NCBI RefSeq assembly: GCF_001999965.1
Contig: NZ_CP019646.1
Location: forward strand, 3,534,001-3,598,000
Direction: 5' to 3'
Length of the DNA: 64,000 nt
Origin: Limihaloglobus sulfuriphilus
Lineage (GTDB): Bacteria > Planctomycetota > Phycisphaerae > Sedimentisphaerales > Sedimentisphaeraceae
Position numbers and translations under genes: made by a program. The stretch's first letter is position 1; every line of letters starts with the position of its first letter. The notes under the pieces were generated by a model, which did no database searches, was not told the DNA's origin, and worked only from the letters and a program-made list of their open reading frames with translations. This document shows, one piece after another, positions 25,644-34,183 of the stretch.

Positions 25644-26900
25644 ATACTTTTTTCTTCACTATCTTCTTCAAGTGTGCCAGGTTCGGGCCTATTCGGTTTG
25701 GATCTGGCCCGAGAATGACCCGGCAGTTTGCCGGTTATCTATAAAACTTAAAAAGTTAATACTGATTATTAGAAGACAACAATACAAACAACTTCTTCAT
25801 CTTCTTCTTCAAAACGTGCCGGGGCTGTTCTCAGCACCGGCATTGAAAACAGACGCGAGGGGGGCCTGAAAATAAAATCAGGCTCCCGCGCGATACGATG
25901 AATGACAGGGTTTGTTGACAAGATACTTTTTTCTTCACTATCTTCTTCAAGTGTGCCAGGTTCGGGCCTATTCGGTTTGGATCTGGCCCGAGAATAACCC
26001 GGCAGTTTGCCGGTTATCTATAAAACTTAAAAAGTTAATACTGATTATTAGAAGACAACAATACAAACAACTTCTTCATCTTCTTCTTCAAAACGTGCCG
26101 GGGCTGTTCTCAGCACCGGCATTGAAAACAGACGCGAGGGGGGCCTGAAAATAAAATCAGGCTCCCGCGCGATACGATGAATGACAGGGTTTGTTGACAA
26201 GATACTTTTTTCTTCACTATCTTCTTCAAGTGTGCCAGGTTCGGGCCTAATCGGTTTGGATCTGGCCCGAGAATGACCCGGCAGTTTGCCGGTTATCTAT
26301 AAATAGATTTACAAGTTAATATAAAATGAAGACCACTAACACAACTTCTTTCTCCTTTCACAAGGAAAGTTAAGCGAGGCCTTGAGGGCCCAAATTCAAG
26401 GCCTCCTGACTTTCTTTAAAAGAATTAGAGGACATTAACAGGACAATTAAATGATTTCTGTTAAAGGTTTCTGTTTCTTAGGGTTTAAGAAAATGCGTGT
26501 TAAATATAAAATACTTTTTTCTTCACTATCTTCTTCAAGTGTGCCAGGTTCGGGCCTATTCGGTTTGGATCTGGCCCGAGAATAACCCGGCCTTTAGCCG
26601 GTTATCTATAAATAGATTTACAAGTTAATATAAAATGAAGACCACTAACACAACTTCTTTCTCCTTTCACAAGGAAAGTTAAGTGAGGCCTTGAGGGCCC
26701 AAATTCAAGGCCTCCTGACTTTCTTTAAAAGAATTAGAGAGTCATTACAGGATAGATAAATAAATCCTGTTAATCGTTTCTGTTTCTTAGGGTTAAAGAA
26801 AATTCGTGTTAAATATAAAATACTTTTTTCTTCACTATCTTCTTCAAGTGTGCCAGGTTCGGGCCTATTCGGTTTGGATCTGGCCCGATAACAAACAGCC
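25644..26900 (+). repeat. Five-copy array of hairpin-rich modules
   Basis: A core of about 85 bases, beginning ATACTTTTTTCTTCACTATC and containing the stem TCGGGCC / GGCCCGA, starts at 25644, 25923, 26202, 26511 and 26820. Copies 1-3 repeat with a 279-base period and copies 3-5 with a 309-base period, because the segment after the core is of two types. Type 1 has stems CCGGC/GCCGG, GCCGG/CCGGC and GCCTGA/TCAGGC. Type 2 has GAGGCCTTG/CAAGGCCTC. Copies are nearly identical, which indicates recent duplication or ongoing correction. Frames of 65-78 codons inside the units are not convincing genes. The array ends 110 bases before the first PEP-CTERM gene. Confidence 0.9.
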
Positions 26901-27011
26901 GTGGATTGGCTGTAAGGATAAATTTAAGGCATGGCCGAAAGGGTGCGTAGCTCCGAGGTCAAAAAAGCAAAAAAAAAGCAAAAGGCAAAACTCAAAAGAA
27001 AGGAATTAGTC

Positions 27012-27407
27012 ATGAAGAGGCAAATAATTCTAGCAATGACATTAGTTCTGGCTGCAAGCACATTTGCAGGTAACGGAATCAGGCTGGCGGACTGGAACGC
27101 AGGAGTCCAGGAAAGCCACAGGCTTATGGAAGTAGGCGAGTACATCCCAAGCGTAACCGAAAAAGAGGATATGACAATCAGTTATGTACGGGTTTACAAG
27201 TGCGACTACGAGGAAGAACTTAACCTCAAGGAAGACCTCGTAAGCACAACACTGTTTGAAACAGCAAGTGCACCGGATCTCGGTTCCAGCACCACAGCAG
27301 TAAACGAGCCGGTAGTAGATGGAAATTACACTCAGGTTCCCGAACCTGCCACAATGGCCCTGCTGGGTCTTGGCGGAGTTCTCCTGAGACGCCGCAAAAG
27401 GAGTTAA
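27012..27407 (+). CDS. PEP-CTERM protein 1, 131 aa
   Basis: An exported surface protein expected to be processed by an exosortase. A signal peptide covers residues 1-19 (MKRQIILAMTLVLAASTFA). The mature part is short and rich in Glu/Asp, with no recognised domain. The PEP-CTERM sorting tail covers residues about 109-131: the VPEPATM motif, a hydrophobic stretch (ALLGLGGVLL) and a basic end RRRKRS. The ATG at 27012 follows AAAGGA; the open frame upstream (from 26931) is Lys-rich and is not a signal peptide. First of thirteen such genes in a row. No exosortase gene is in this window. Confidence 0.85.
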   Translation: MKRQIILAMTLVLAASTFAGNGIRLADWNAGVQESHRLMEVGEYIPSVTEKEDMTISYVRVYKCDYEEELNLKEDLVSTTLFETASAPDLGSSTTAVNEPVVDGNYTQVPEPATMALLGLGGVLLRRRKRS

Positions 27408-27426
27408 CACGGTAGAAGGAATCCCC

Positions 27427-27457
27427 CGGGCCGGTTTCAACAAGACTGGCCGGCCCG
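27427..27457. other. GC-rich hairpin after PEP-CTERM gene 1
   Basis: CGGGCCGG at 27427-27434 pairs perfectly with CCGGCCCG at 27450-27457. There is no T run, so its use as a terminator is uncertain. Between it and 27845 the DNA holds small hairpins, including a GCTGGAAGC-type dispersed repeat near 27740, and no gene. Confidence 0.6.
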
Positions 27458-27844
27458 AGAGTTCCTCGCCACTCCGGCAACCCCCACCGCTCAAACCGAG
27501 CAATTATAAGCTAAACTAACGAACCCGTTCTTTACGACAAGTGAATAGCGTCTCTTCCCGGTAAGACAAAAGAATAAGAGATGGCAAAGTTTGTATAGAT
27601 GTTGATGATATGCTTAAATTTGCCTTTTAAATCCTTTCTTTTGCCTTGCAGGGTGGTCGCCTGAGGTTTATCCACCGCAGGCACCCCCTGTAATTTTGCT
27701 CTAAAGTAGTGCAAGCGTCCCCGCTTGTCAGTGTCAGGCTGGAAGCCTAACCTACTAAATGTCAACCGAGGACGGTTGACCTACGTGAGCGGCAAAAGAA
27801 ACAGAGACACTGTAACGGGAATTACAGATGTCCATACAAAGGAT

Positions 27845-28527
27845 AAAAAGGCTGATTGTAAGCCGGGATAAGAGATAATTAAAACAGCGGTTGGGAAACC
27901 GCTTTCAAATGGGAATAAAACGGGAAAGCTCTATGGCTTATCAAGCCTGGGCATATGTCGGACTTCAATGTACCTTCTGATTGCATTGGGAAAAAGAGAT
28001 AAGATTCATCAACCGTTCCGGGCTCGGGAAAGTCCGGGACGGGTTAGAATCTTAAAAGATTGTTTTTGAAAAGTGAATACTGTACTTCTCTGATAGAAAA
28101 GAACAGACGATTGTGTAAAACGCCTGAGGTATCGGGAAATACCATCGGGCGGCGATAGTACCGGATGAAGAAAAGCCGGTAATGTTTGAAAAAGTATATG
28201 CTGTGCTCTTCTGATTAGCAGCAGGGAAAAAGAGATTAGATTCTAATCCGGCCCGGGTTCGGGAAAATGCGGGCCGGTAACGAATCTCAAAATTAAAATT
28301 GAATAAACTTTAGATTCAGCTGATCATTCTGGATCAGAGAACGGCTTATGCCGCACGGCTTTTCGGGTGTTGAAAAGCAGGGAAGGCTTTTTAATAAAGG
28401 CGGCATAAAAAACTGTTCTTAAAGTTACGTGAGTGCAATAAATGGGTGTTCACAACTTTGATCGTCGCAGGGGTAAAACTATGCGGCTAAAAAAGAGCTG
28501 CCTGTTTATGCGGGCAGCTCTTTTTTT
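27845..28527 (+). ncRNA. Candidate large structured RNA with tandem modules
   Basis: There is no frame of 60 codons or more on either strand between about 27770 and 28890. The stretch contains at least three similar modules: 27850-27903, 27966-28054 and 28200-28287. Each has a first hairpin with GATT in the loop, then a G/A-rich linker (GGGAAAAAGAGATAAGATT-like), then a second hairpin. Stems differ in sequence but keep pairing: CAATG/CATTG against GCTG/CAGC in hairpin 1, and TAAGATTC/GAATCTTA against AGATTC/GAATCT closing hairpin 2. The second-hairpin loops share CGGGAAA. A nine-base stem, TTATGCCGC (28346) / GCGGCATAA (28400), and several nested hairpins follow, and a strong terminator ends the stretch. 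No known RNA family was recognised. The 5' end is a guess. Confidence 0.5.
28489..28527 (+). terminator. Intrinsic terminator ending the structured region
   Basis: GAGCTGCC pairs with GGCAGCTC, flanked by A6 upstream and T7 downstream. It reads as a terminator on both strands. Confidence 0.92.
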
Positions 28528-28591
28528 AATTACGAATTACGAATTACGAAAATCCGCAGATTATCGCAGATTTTAAAAAGTTAAGATTTAT

Positions 28592-28647
28592 GTAGGACAG
28601 GCATCCCTGCCTGTCGCTATTGTGTCGGCCAGGGATGGCCGACCTAC
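28592..28647. repeat. Dispersed GTAGG...CCTAC double-hairpin repeat
   Basis: GTAGG and CCTAC enclose two hairpins, GACAGGC/GCCTGTC and GTCGGCC/GGCCGAC. Copies also lie at 29811-29866, 32131-32186 and 37587-37641. In the last one the second stem is GTCGGGCT/AGCCCGAC, a paired change. A GAGAAAATTC palindrome follows at 28666-28687. The remainder of 28528-28889 has ATTACGA tandem repeats, a CCGCAGATT repeat and a GCAGC/GCTGC hairpin just before the next gene. Confidence 0.85.
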
Positions 28648-28889
28648 GCAGAATAAAGATTTGTAGAGAAAATTCACGAATTTTCTCAGATTTAGATAAA
28701 GCTCTTTGATAAGTTAAAAATTGAAAAGTTAAAGATAATTACCTTGGTAAATTTTCTGAATGTGATGAAAAGTACAGATGAAAATCGGTTCAGAGATTTA
28801 TCAAACGACTGCCGGCGGATGCAGCGTGTTGCTGCGTTTTTATAAACAGCCGGATGTCGCGATAAATTTATTTCACGGAGGATTGAAAA

Positions 28890-29723
28890 ATGAAAACTAA
28901 ATTAAGTGTAATTGTAATGGCTCTGGCGATTGTTTCGTCTCAGTGCTCAGCTATTGTCGTTGACGGCAGAGCAGATGGCAGGGCAGAGGGTTATAACTTT
29001 CAGGCATTTATCCCTTCTGTAGCCGCTGCTCCGGCAAATGTCTTTGCGGAGATGTATATCGGCCAGCAGGGAAGCAGCCTGTACCTGGCGTTTGTGATAC
29101 CTTTGAACTATACAGACAACACGTATGGCGCCAATACTGACCCAAGCTGGCCCCAGGGCAAAGGGCACCTGTTTAATGACCTGATCCAATCCGACCAGAT
29201 GGTTCTGATGGGAGATTTCAACGGCCAGTCAATTGATACGACGATTGACTATCTCGAAGAAAAAGAGCTTGGCGTTGGAACGGATATCTACGAGGCTCCG
29301 ATCATAGAGAACAGCGGTAACGAAGTTGCCGGTTTTGTAGTCGAGGCAGCCACCTCGCTTGAGTACAACCTCGAAGAGATACTCCAGCTTACAGAGCCGC
29401 TGCCGGTGATTGAAGGAAAGCCTAATAGCTCGGATCAGCCGGACTCGCCGTCAGACCCGGCCTCAATAGGCTGGATAATGCGAAACGTCTATGAGATGCG
29501 GATTGAGCTCGGCTCAGATGAGCTCGTGATCGACGAGTATGAGGGATTTATAAACGGCCTCTCCCTGTATGTCGGCGAGCTTCACGCTTCCCCGTCGAAA
29601 GACGCTTCAGACTGGAACAACCAGCCGCCAAACGATGGTTGGGTGCCGCTGAATCCGGTACCGGAACCGGCAACGGCTATAATCTTCGCTATCGGCGGTT
29701 TGCTGATACGTAGGAAGAATTAG
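28890..29723 (+). CDS. PEP-CTERM protein 2, 277 aa
   Basis: A signal peptide of about 22 residues (MKTKLSVIVMALAIVSSQCS) is followed by a roughly 230-residue body (VVDGRADGRAEGYNF..., YLAFVIPLNYTDNTYG) and a PEP-CTERM tail at residues about 257-277: VPEPATAIIFAIGG then RRKN. The body has the look of a beta-rich extracellular domain of the carbohydrate-binding type, but no family is claimed. The ribosome-binding site CACGGAGG lies nine bases before the ATG. The 3' end is nearly identical in DNA to those of the next two genes. Confidence 0.85.
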   Translation: MKTKLSVIVMALAIVSSQCSAIVVDGRADGRAEGYNFQAFIPSVAAAPANVFAEMYIGQQGSSLYLAFVIPLNYTDNTYGANTDPSWPQGKGHLFNDLIQSDQMVLMGDFNGQSIDTTIDYLEEKELGVGTDIYEAPIIENSGNEVAGFVVEAATSLEYNLEEILQLTEPLPVIEGKPNSSDQPDSPSDPASIGWIMRNVYEMRIELGSDELVIDEYEGFINGLSLYVGELHASPSKDASDWNNQPPNDGWVPLNPVPEPATAIIFAIGGLLIRRKN

Positions 29724-30030
29724 GAATTACGAATTACGAATTGAAAAATAAGAAATAAGATAATCCGCAGATTACGCAGATTACCGCAGATTTTAAAAGT
29801 TAAGATTTATGTAGGACAGGCATCCCTGCCTGTCGCCTTTGTGTCGGCCAGGCATGGCCGACCTACGAAGAATAACGAATTGTAGAGAAAATTCACGAAT
29901 TTTCTCAGATTGAAAATTAAATAAACCAGAATTAATTTACCATGAAGAGCATGAAGGACATTAAGTAAATAAGAATTAAAAACTTCAATACCTTCAATAA
30001 CTTCATGGTTAAGAAATTAAAAAGTAAACA
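29724..30030. repeat. Repeat-filled spacer between PEP-CTERM genes 2 and 3
   Basis: In order it holds ATTACGA tandem repeats (29729-29750), CCGCAGATT repeats (29764-29790), the GTAGG double hairpin (29811-29866), a GAGAAAATTC palindrome (29885-29906) and the ACCATGAAG/CTTCATGGT repeat (29939-30008). There is no gene. Confidence 0.85.
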
Positions 30031-30109
30031 AGTTTTTCACGGTGATGGGATTGCCGATGAAAAGGTGAATTTTAACAATCGAGCATAAGCTCATAATAGG
30101 GAAATTTTT
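30031..30109 (+). promoter_or_regulatory. Conserved leader, copy 1
   Basis: CACGGTGATGGGATTGCCG with complementary outer arms (TTTTC / GAAAA) is followed by AATTTTAACAA, a small hairpin (GAGC / GCTC) and the ribosome-binding site. Copies 2 and 3 precede the genes at 32564 and 36450. Here GG and GC are ten bases apart, which also fits a weak -24/-12 promoter. Confidence 0.6.
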
Positions 30110-30790
30110 ATGAAAAAGGCATTACTTGTATTGACAGCATTGACAGTTTGTTCACTGAACGCGGCTTTAATCACTCAGACGAAGACGTTTTCAGGTAAAC
30201 CGAATTATACTAAATATCTGACTTATGACCAGTTTGATGATGACGATGGAACTCTAAACTCTATTGAAGTCATTTTCACCCTCAACGTTGATGGTGGAAT
30301 ATTGACTGTAGATAATGACAGCGATAATCATGCAGATGGAACTTTTGAGTTTGGAGCCAAAGGGGTTATTAATTCTGAAGATGTTATTCTATCTTCTGGT
30401 TTTGTACATGTAACAGGTGAGCTCGAATCTGTAAACTCTGGTAGCTTTTCTTTGGAAGCCAACGAAGGAGATGGCACTGGAGATTATAGTTCGGCTGCAC
30501 CCGATGGCATGAGTTATGACGGAGAGGCTGCAACAGATTCCGGTTCGGGCTTGGTTGCAGTTGGTGCATGGTCAATGGGGACAACCGGTTACCTGGGCAC
30601 ATCAACTTACGATATAGAGGTTGACATAACACAATGGCAGGATTACGAAGGTGATGGTGGGATTGAGCTGGGCTTTACTCCGGTTGACGCAGACGGTGAA
30701 GTAACTGTTAAATACGACTACACTGTACCCGAGCCGGCAACAGCAATAATCTTCGCTATCGGCGGTATGCTGATACGCAGGAAGAATTAA
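30110..30790 (+). CDS. PEP-CTERM protein 3, 226 aa
   Basis: A signal peptide (MKKALLVLTALTVCSLNAA) leads a body that looks like the spectrin-like choice-of-anchor domains of PEP-CTERM proteins: LITQTKTFSGKPNYTKYLTY, then QFDDDDGTLNSIEVIFTLNV. The body is acidic and Gly-rich. The sorting tail lies at residues about 206-226 (VPEPATAIIFAIGG, RRKN). GGGAAATT precedes the ATG at the end of the conserved leader. It is surface-exposed or released into the matrix after exosortase processing; binding partners are unknown. Confidence 0.85.
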   Translation: MKKALLVLTALTVCSLNAALITQTKTFSGKPNYTKYLTYDQFDDDDGTLNSIEVIFTLNVDGGILTVDNDSDNHADGTFEFGAKGVINSEDVILSSGFVHVTGELESVNSGSFSLEANEGDGTGDYSSAAPDGMSYDGEAATDSGSGLVAVGAWSMGTTGYLGTSTYDIEVDITQWQDYEGDGGIELGFTPVDADGEVTVKYDYTVPEPATAIIFAIGGMLIRRKN

Positions 30791-31108
30791 GAATTGTAGA
30801 GAAAATTCACGAATTTTCTAAATTAAAAAGTAAATAGACGGGTAATCCTGTCAAAAAGAATTTAAATATGAGATTTATCTCCGTGATCTCCGTGTCCTCC
30901 GTGGTAAAAAAAGTTAAACCACAGAGTACACAGAGGGCACTGAGAAAAAAAAGAACAAACTTTTACCATGAAGAGCATGAAGGACATGAAGTAAATAAGA
31001 ATTAAAAACTTCATTAACTTAATGGTTGAGAATTAAGAATTTAACGAATCAGCGAAAATCTGCGAAATCTGCGGATATAAAAAGTTAAGAGTTTAAACAA
31101 CTAAACAA
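30791..31108. repeat. Repeat-filled spacer between PEP-CTERM genes 3 and 4
   Basis: It contains a GAGAAAATTC palindrome (30799-30820, last pair broken), the CTCCGTG...CACAGAG repeat (about 30880-30945), the ACCATGAAG/CTTCATGGT repeat (about 30963-31027) and a GCGAAAATCTGCG repeat. There is no gene and no clear promoter. Confidence 0.8.
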
Positions 31109-32029
31109 ATGAATAGACAAACAATGATTAAGAAATTGAATACATTCACAGTTTTGCTAACTGTTCTGGCCTGCGGGTATGCCTTCGGGGCACCCTATGT
31201 TGATGAAGCCTTCACGGGAACAACCGCACCTGACTGGACTTTTGTAACCGGCCAGGGCGACGGGCCCTTCCTTACAGCCACCGACACCGCAAAAACCGGC
31301 GACACTGACGGCGATGGCTGGCTGCGGCTTACAAAAGACCTGGACAATCAATCGTCCTTTGTCTATTACAACAACGCCATCTCAACAAGCCAGGGCATGA
31401 TTTTCACGTTTGACTTTGTTATCTGGGGCGGCAGCTCCGGTTTGGGAGACGGTCTCACGCTGGCTATTTTTGACGCAGACGTTACAGCTGATGCCGGCGG
31501 ATACGGCGGGTCTCTGGGGTATGCCCAGCGAGATGGAGGAATTGACGGGCTCGCCGGAGCGGTTGCGGGTTTTGGTTTTGACGTATTCGGCAACTTTTCC
31601 AACCCGACCGAAGGCCGCGAAGGAGGCCCCGGACAGCGGCCCGATGCAATCGCAGTAAGGGGCTCTATGGGTGATACCCGCAGCGACGGCTACGAGTATG
31701 TGACAGGTACCGATACTTTAGAGGATTTTGCTACATCAAGCGCTAATTCAAGAGACGATGCAGTTATACATACAGTTAAGATAACGATCACAACAGATAA
31801 AGAACTTACAATTGAATGGAAGCCCGAAAATGACGAGTGGGCGACGCTTATAGATGCGTACCAGTGTACTTTGGACTGCCCGGATCAGGTTAAGTTCGGA
31901 TACACCGCGGGTACGGGAAGTGCGACTGCAAACCATGAGATCAGAAACCTCTCGGTTACCGCAGTCCCGGAACCGGCAACGGCGATAATCTTCGCTATCG
32001 GCGGTATGCTGATACGCAGGAAGAAATAA
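31109..32029 (+). CDS. PEP-CTERM protein 4 with L-type lectin-like domain, 306 aa
   Basis: A signal peptide runs to about residue 28 (MIKKLNTFTVLLTVLACGYAFG). Residues about 30-280 resemble a concanavalin A/L-type lectin fold: WLRLTKD, FTFDFVIWGGSSGLGDGLTLAIFD at about 95-118, GLAGAVAGFGFDVFGN and KLTIEW-like late strands. Such domains bind carbohydrate and suggest an adhesin or glycan-binding role. The PEP-CTERM tail is at residues about 286-306 (VPEPATAIIFAIGG, RRKK). The start could also be the ATG five codons downstream (31124), which gives a more usual signal peptide. Confidence 0.85.
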   Translation: MNRQTMIKKLNTFTVLLTVLACGYAFGAPYVDEAFTGTTAPDWTFVTGQGDGPFLTATDTAKTGDTDGDGWLRLTKDLDNQSSFVYYNNAISTSQGMIFTFDFVIWGGSSGLGDGLTLAIFDADVTADAGGYGGSLGYAQRDGGIDGLAGAVAGFGFDVFGNFSNPTEGREGGPGQRPDAIAVRGSMGDTRSDGYEYVTGTDTLEDFATSSANSRDDAVIHTVKITITTDKELTIEWKPENDEWATLIDAYQCTLDCPDQVKFGYTAGTGSATANHEIRNLSVTAVPEPATAIIFAIGGMLIRRKK

Positions 32030-32477
32030 AAATTACGAATTACGAATTACGAATTACGAATTGAAAAATAAGAAATAAGATAATCCGCAGATTACGCAGA
32101 TTACCGCAGATTTTAAAAGTTAAGATTTATGTAGGACAGGCATCCCTGCCTGTCGCCTTTGTGTCGGCCAGGGATGGCCGACCTACGAAGAATTAAGAAT
32201 TGTAGAGAAAATTCACGAATTTTCTCAGATTGAAAATTAAATAAACCAGAATTAATTTACCATGAAGAGCATGAAGGACATGAAGTAAATAAACTAAAAA
32301 CTTCAATAACTTCAATAACTTCATGGTTGAGAATTAAGAATTTAAAAAATCCGCGAAAATCTGCGTAATCTGCGGATATAAAAAGTAAATAGTTATCTTA
32401 CAGGCACGGCCGGCGGCAGAGCAGCAGAAAACTAATGCCTATTGCCTATTGCCTAATGCCTGTAAAAAAAGTAAATA
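32030..32477. repeat. Repeat-filled spacer between PEP-CTERM genes 4 and 5
   Basis: The same series as after gene 2: ATTACGA tandem repeats (32031-32060), CCGCAGATT repeats, the GTAGG double hairpin (32131-32186), a GAGAAAATTC palindrome (32205-32226) and the ACCATGAAG repeat (about 32260-32327). Then come a TGCCTATTGCC short tandem repeat (about 32435-32460) and the leader. From the end of the PEP tail to about 32300 it is almost identical to 29700-30000. Confidence 0.85.
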
Positions 32478-32563
32478 AGTTTTCCACGGTGAATGGGATT
32501 GCCGCGGAAAAGGGAAAATTTTAACAAATGGGCAAACGGCCCAAAATTCGAAAGGATTTTATT
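32478..32563 (+). promoter_or_regulatory. Conserved leader, copy 2
   Basis: TTTTCC / GGAAAA arms enclose CACGGTGAATGGGATTGCCG. AATTTTAACAA and a second hairpin, GGGC / GCCC, follow, then GAAAGGA. The second stem differs from copy 1 (GAGC/GCTC) and copy 3 (CGGGC/GCCCG) with pairing kept. Confidence 0.6.
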
Positions 32564-33109
32564 ATGAAAAAGACACTCACAGCACTTACAATTTTATTAG
32601 CCGTATCAGCGGCACAAGCGGGGTTTCTGTACTGGAGCTTTACAGGCCCGGACGGAGGCGGAGACTACACGGTTGACCTTAACTGGGATACCACAGCACC
32701 GGCCGAGTGGGATTATGTAGAGTACTCAGCATTAAACGATAATCTTACGGAATTTGCCATAAAAATTTCAACTGAAAGCAGTGGTGTCACTCTGAGTAAT
32801 TTTGTTTTTGGGGATTTCGATACAACATGGGCAGTAAATTGGGACGGTGAAAAAACGTCTTTTGGCACGGCGTTAGATGCAAACGGTGTAAATGGTATGC
32901 TGATCCAGTTTAAATACACTGGTCCTGATAATGTTACTCTTAACGTAGAAGGTATTGATACTACCGGAAGTGCTATTGCAGATTCTGATGAAAACATAGT
33001 TTACTTTGGCAATTCTGCCGCAGGCAGCGTTGTAGTCCCCGAGCCGGCAACGATGGTTATCTTTGGCCTTGGCGGGCTTGTGCTGAATGTAACAAGACGC
33101 AAAGCGTAA
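32564..33109 (+). CDS. PEP-CTERM protein 5, 181 aa
   Basis: A signal peptide (MKKTLTALTILLAVSAAQA) precedes a compact body of about 130 residues (YWSFTGPDGGGDYTVDLNWD, AEWDYVEYSALNDNLTEFAI) of beta character, with no named family recognised. The tail at residues about 158-181 is of the second type in this array: PEPATMVIFGLGG, then LVLNVTRRKA, with Asn-Val-Thr before the basic end. The ATG at 32564 follows GAAAGGA. An in-frame ATG at 32528 lies in the leader hairpin and is rejected. Confidence 0.85.
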   Translation: MKKTLTALTILLAVSAAQAGFLYWSFTGPDGGGDYTVDLNWDTTAPAEWDYVEYSALNDNLTEFAIKISTESSGVTLSNFVFGDFDTTWAVNWDGEKTSFGTALDANGVNGMLIQFKYTGPDNVTLNVEGIDTTGSAIADSDENIVYFGNSAAGSVVVPEPATMVIFGLGGLVLNVTRRKA

Positions 33110-33483
33110 TCAATTACGAATTACGAGTTACGAATTGAAATGCAAATAACCCGTCACTTGTTTCACTTTTCTAATATTTAGAAAAACAAGTGACGGGTAA
33201 TCCTGTCAAAAAGAATTTAAATATGAGATTTATCTCCGTGATCTCCGTGTCCTCCGTGGTAAAAAAAAGTTAAACCACAGAGTACACAGAGGGCACTGAG
33301 AAAAAAAGAACAAACTTTTACCATGAAGAGCATGAAGGGCATGAAGTAAATAAAATAAAAACTTCAATATCTTCAATATCTTCAATATCTTCATGGTTGA
33401 AATTAGAAACTAAGAATTACGAATTGAAATACAAAGAGACAAAATTTTATTTAATTTCAAGAAAGGAAAGTGAGCTAACCAGG
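33110..33483. repeat. Repeat-filled spacer between PEP-CTERM genes 5 and 6
   Basis: It holds ATTACGA repeats (33112-33135), a long hairpin at 33149-33198 (arms ACCCGTCACTTGTTT and matching complement), the CTCCGTG/CACAGAG repeat (about 33228-33300) and the ACCATGAAG/CTTCATGGT repeat (about 33320-33395). The CCCGTCACTTGT hairpin recurs at 39622-39671 and 40032-40079. Confidence 0.85.
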
Positions 33484-34152
33484 ATGAAAATGAATTTAAC
33501 GACAATGTGTTTAGCAGTAGTAATAGCAATCTGTTCGGCAGCGCTGGCAAACCCCGATTATACAATCACCCTTACCGCAATGGCAGATGGCAGCGGTTTG
33601 GGTTATAATTCAGGTTCTACTTATGATTTTTCTTTCGTTCTAAATGGTTCGAGAACAGAGTCGAATAATGATACCTTTGATGATACGTACAACTCGTGGT
33701 TTTCAGCAAATACAAGTGATGACCCTTTATATCTCGACATTTATGGTTCAGGCTTATCAGGAACTTACCAAAGGCCAAATGGCGCTTCTAACGATCCGCA
33801 AGAAAATGTTATTGTTAACAGTAATGGCCTCGATATAAGTGTAAATGCATATGAAACTGATGACTTAAATCTAACCACGCTTGATGGCAACAACATTGAT
33901 CCCATTATTACTGATTACTTTTTGTTATCCGGAGTAACATTAGATTATTCAGACACCTCTTACGTATCTCCCGAAACGTACTTTGCTGATTACCTTGGGC
34001 AGTATAGCGTTTCCGGCAGCCCAACTCTAACGTTGATGACCACAGGACCGGATGCATATTTTGATATCAATTCTGTAACCATCACCCCCGAGCCGGCAAC
34101 GGCGATAATCTTCGGCCTTGGCGGACTCTTTATCCGCCGCAGACGAACATAA
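33484..34152 (+). CDS. PEP-CTERM protein 6, 222 aa
   Basis: A signal peptide (MNLTTMCLAVVIAICSAALA) is followed by NPDYTITLTAMADGSGLGYN and a Ser/Asn/Asp-rich body of unknown fold. The tail at residues about 202-222 reads PEPATAIIFGLGG, ending RRRRT. The ATG at 33484 has an AGG directly in front and AAAGGAAA further upstream. The longer frame from 33397 only translates repeat sequence. Its N-terminal 20 residues resemble those of gene 8 (MKMNVITICLAVATML), so the pair shares both ends but not the middle. Confidence 0.85.
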   Translation: MKMNLTTMCLAVVIAICSAALANPDYTITLTAMADGSGLGYNSGSTYDFSFVLNGSRTESNNDTFDDTYNSWFSANTSDDPLYLDIYGSGLSGTYQRPNGASNDPQENVIVNSNGLDISVNAYETDDLNLTTLDGNNIDPIITDYFLLSGVTLDYSDTSYVSPETYFADYLGQYSVSGSPTLTLMTTGPDAYFDINSVTITPEPATAIIFGLGGLFIRRRRT

Positions 34153-34183
34153 AACTTAAAACTTTTTTACAAGGAGAACAAAA

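Noticed and set aside
25672-26148. Two nearly identical frames of 65-78 codons inside the hairpin array
   Set aside because: They merely translate the repeat units, have no ribosome-binding site or family resemblance, and a related frame at 26806 changes completely where the unit type changes.
28011-28045. RNase P RNA-like CGGGAAAGTCCGGG
   Set aside because: The match is confined to the loop and stem of one module. The other universally conserved RNase P segments are missing around it.
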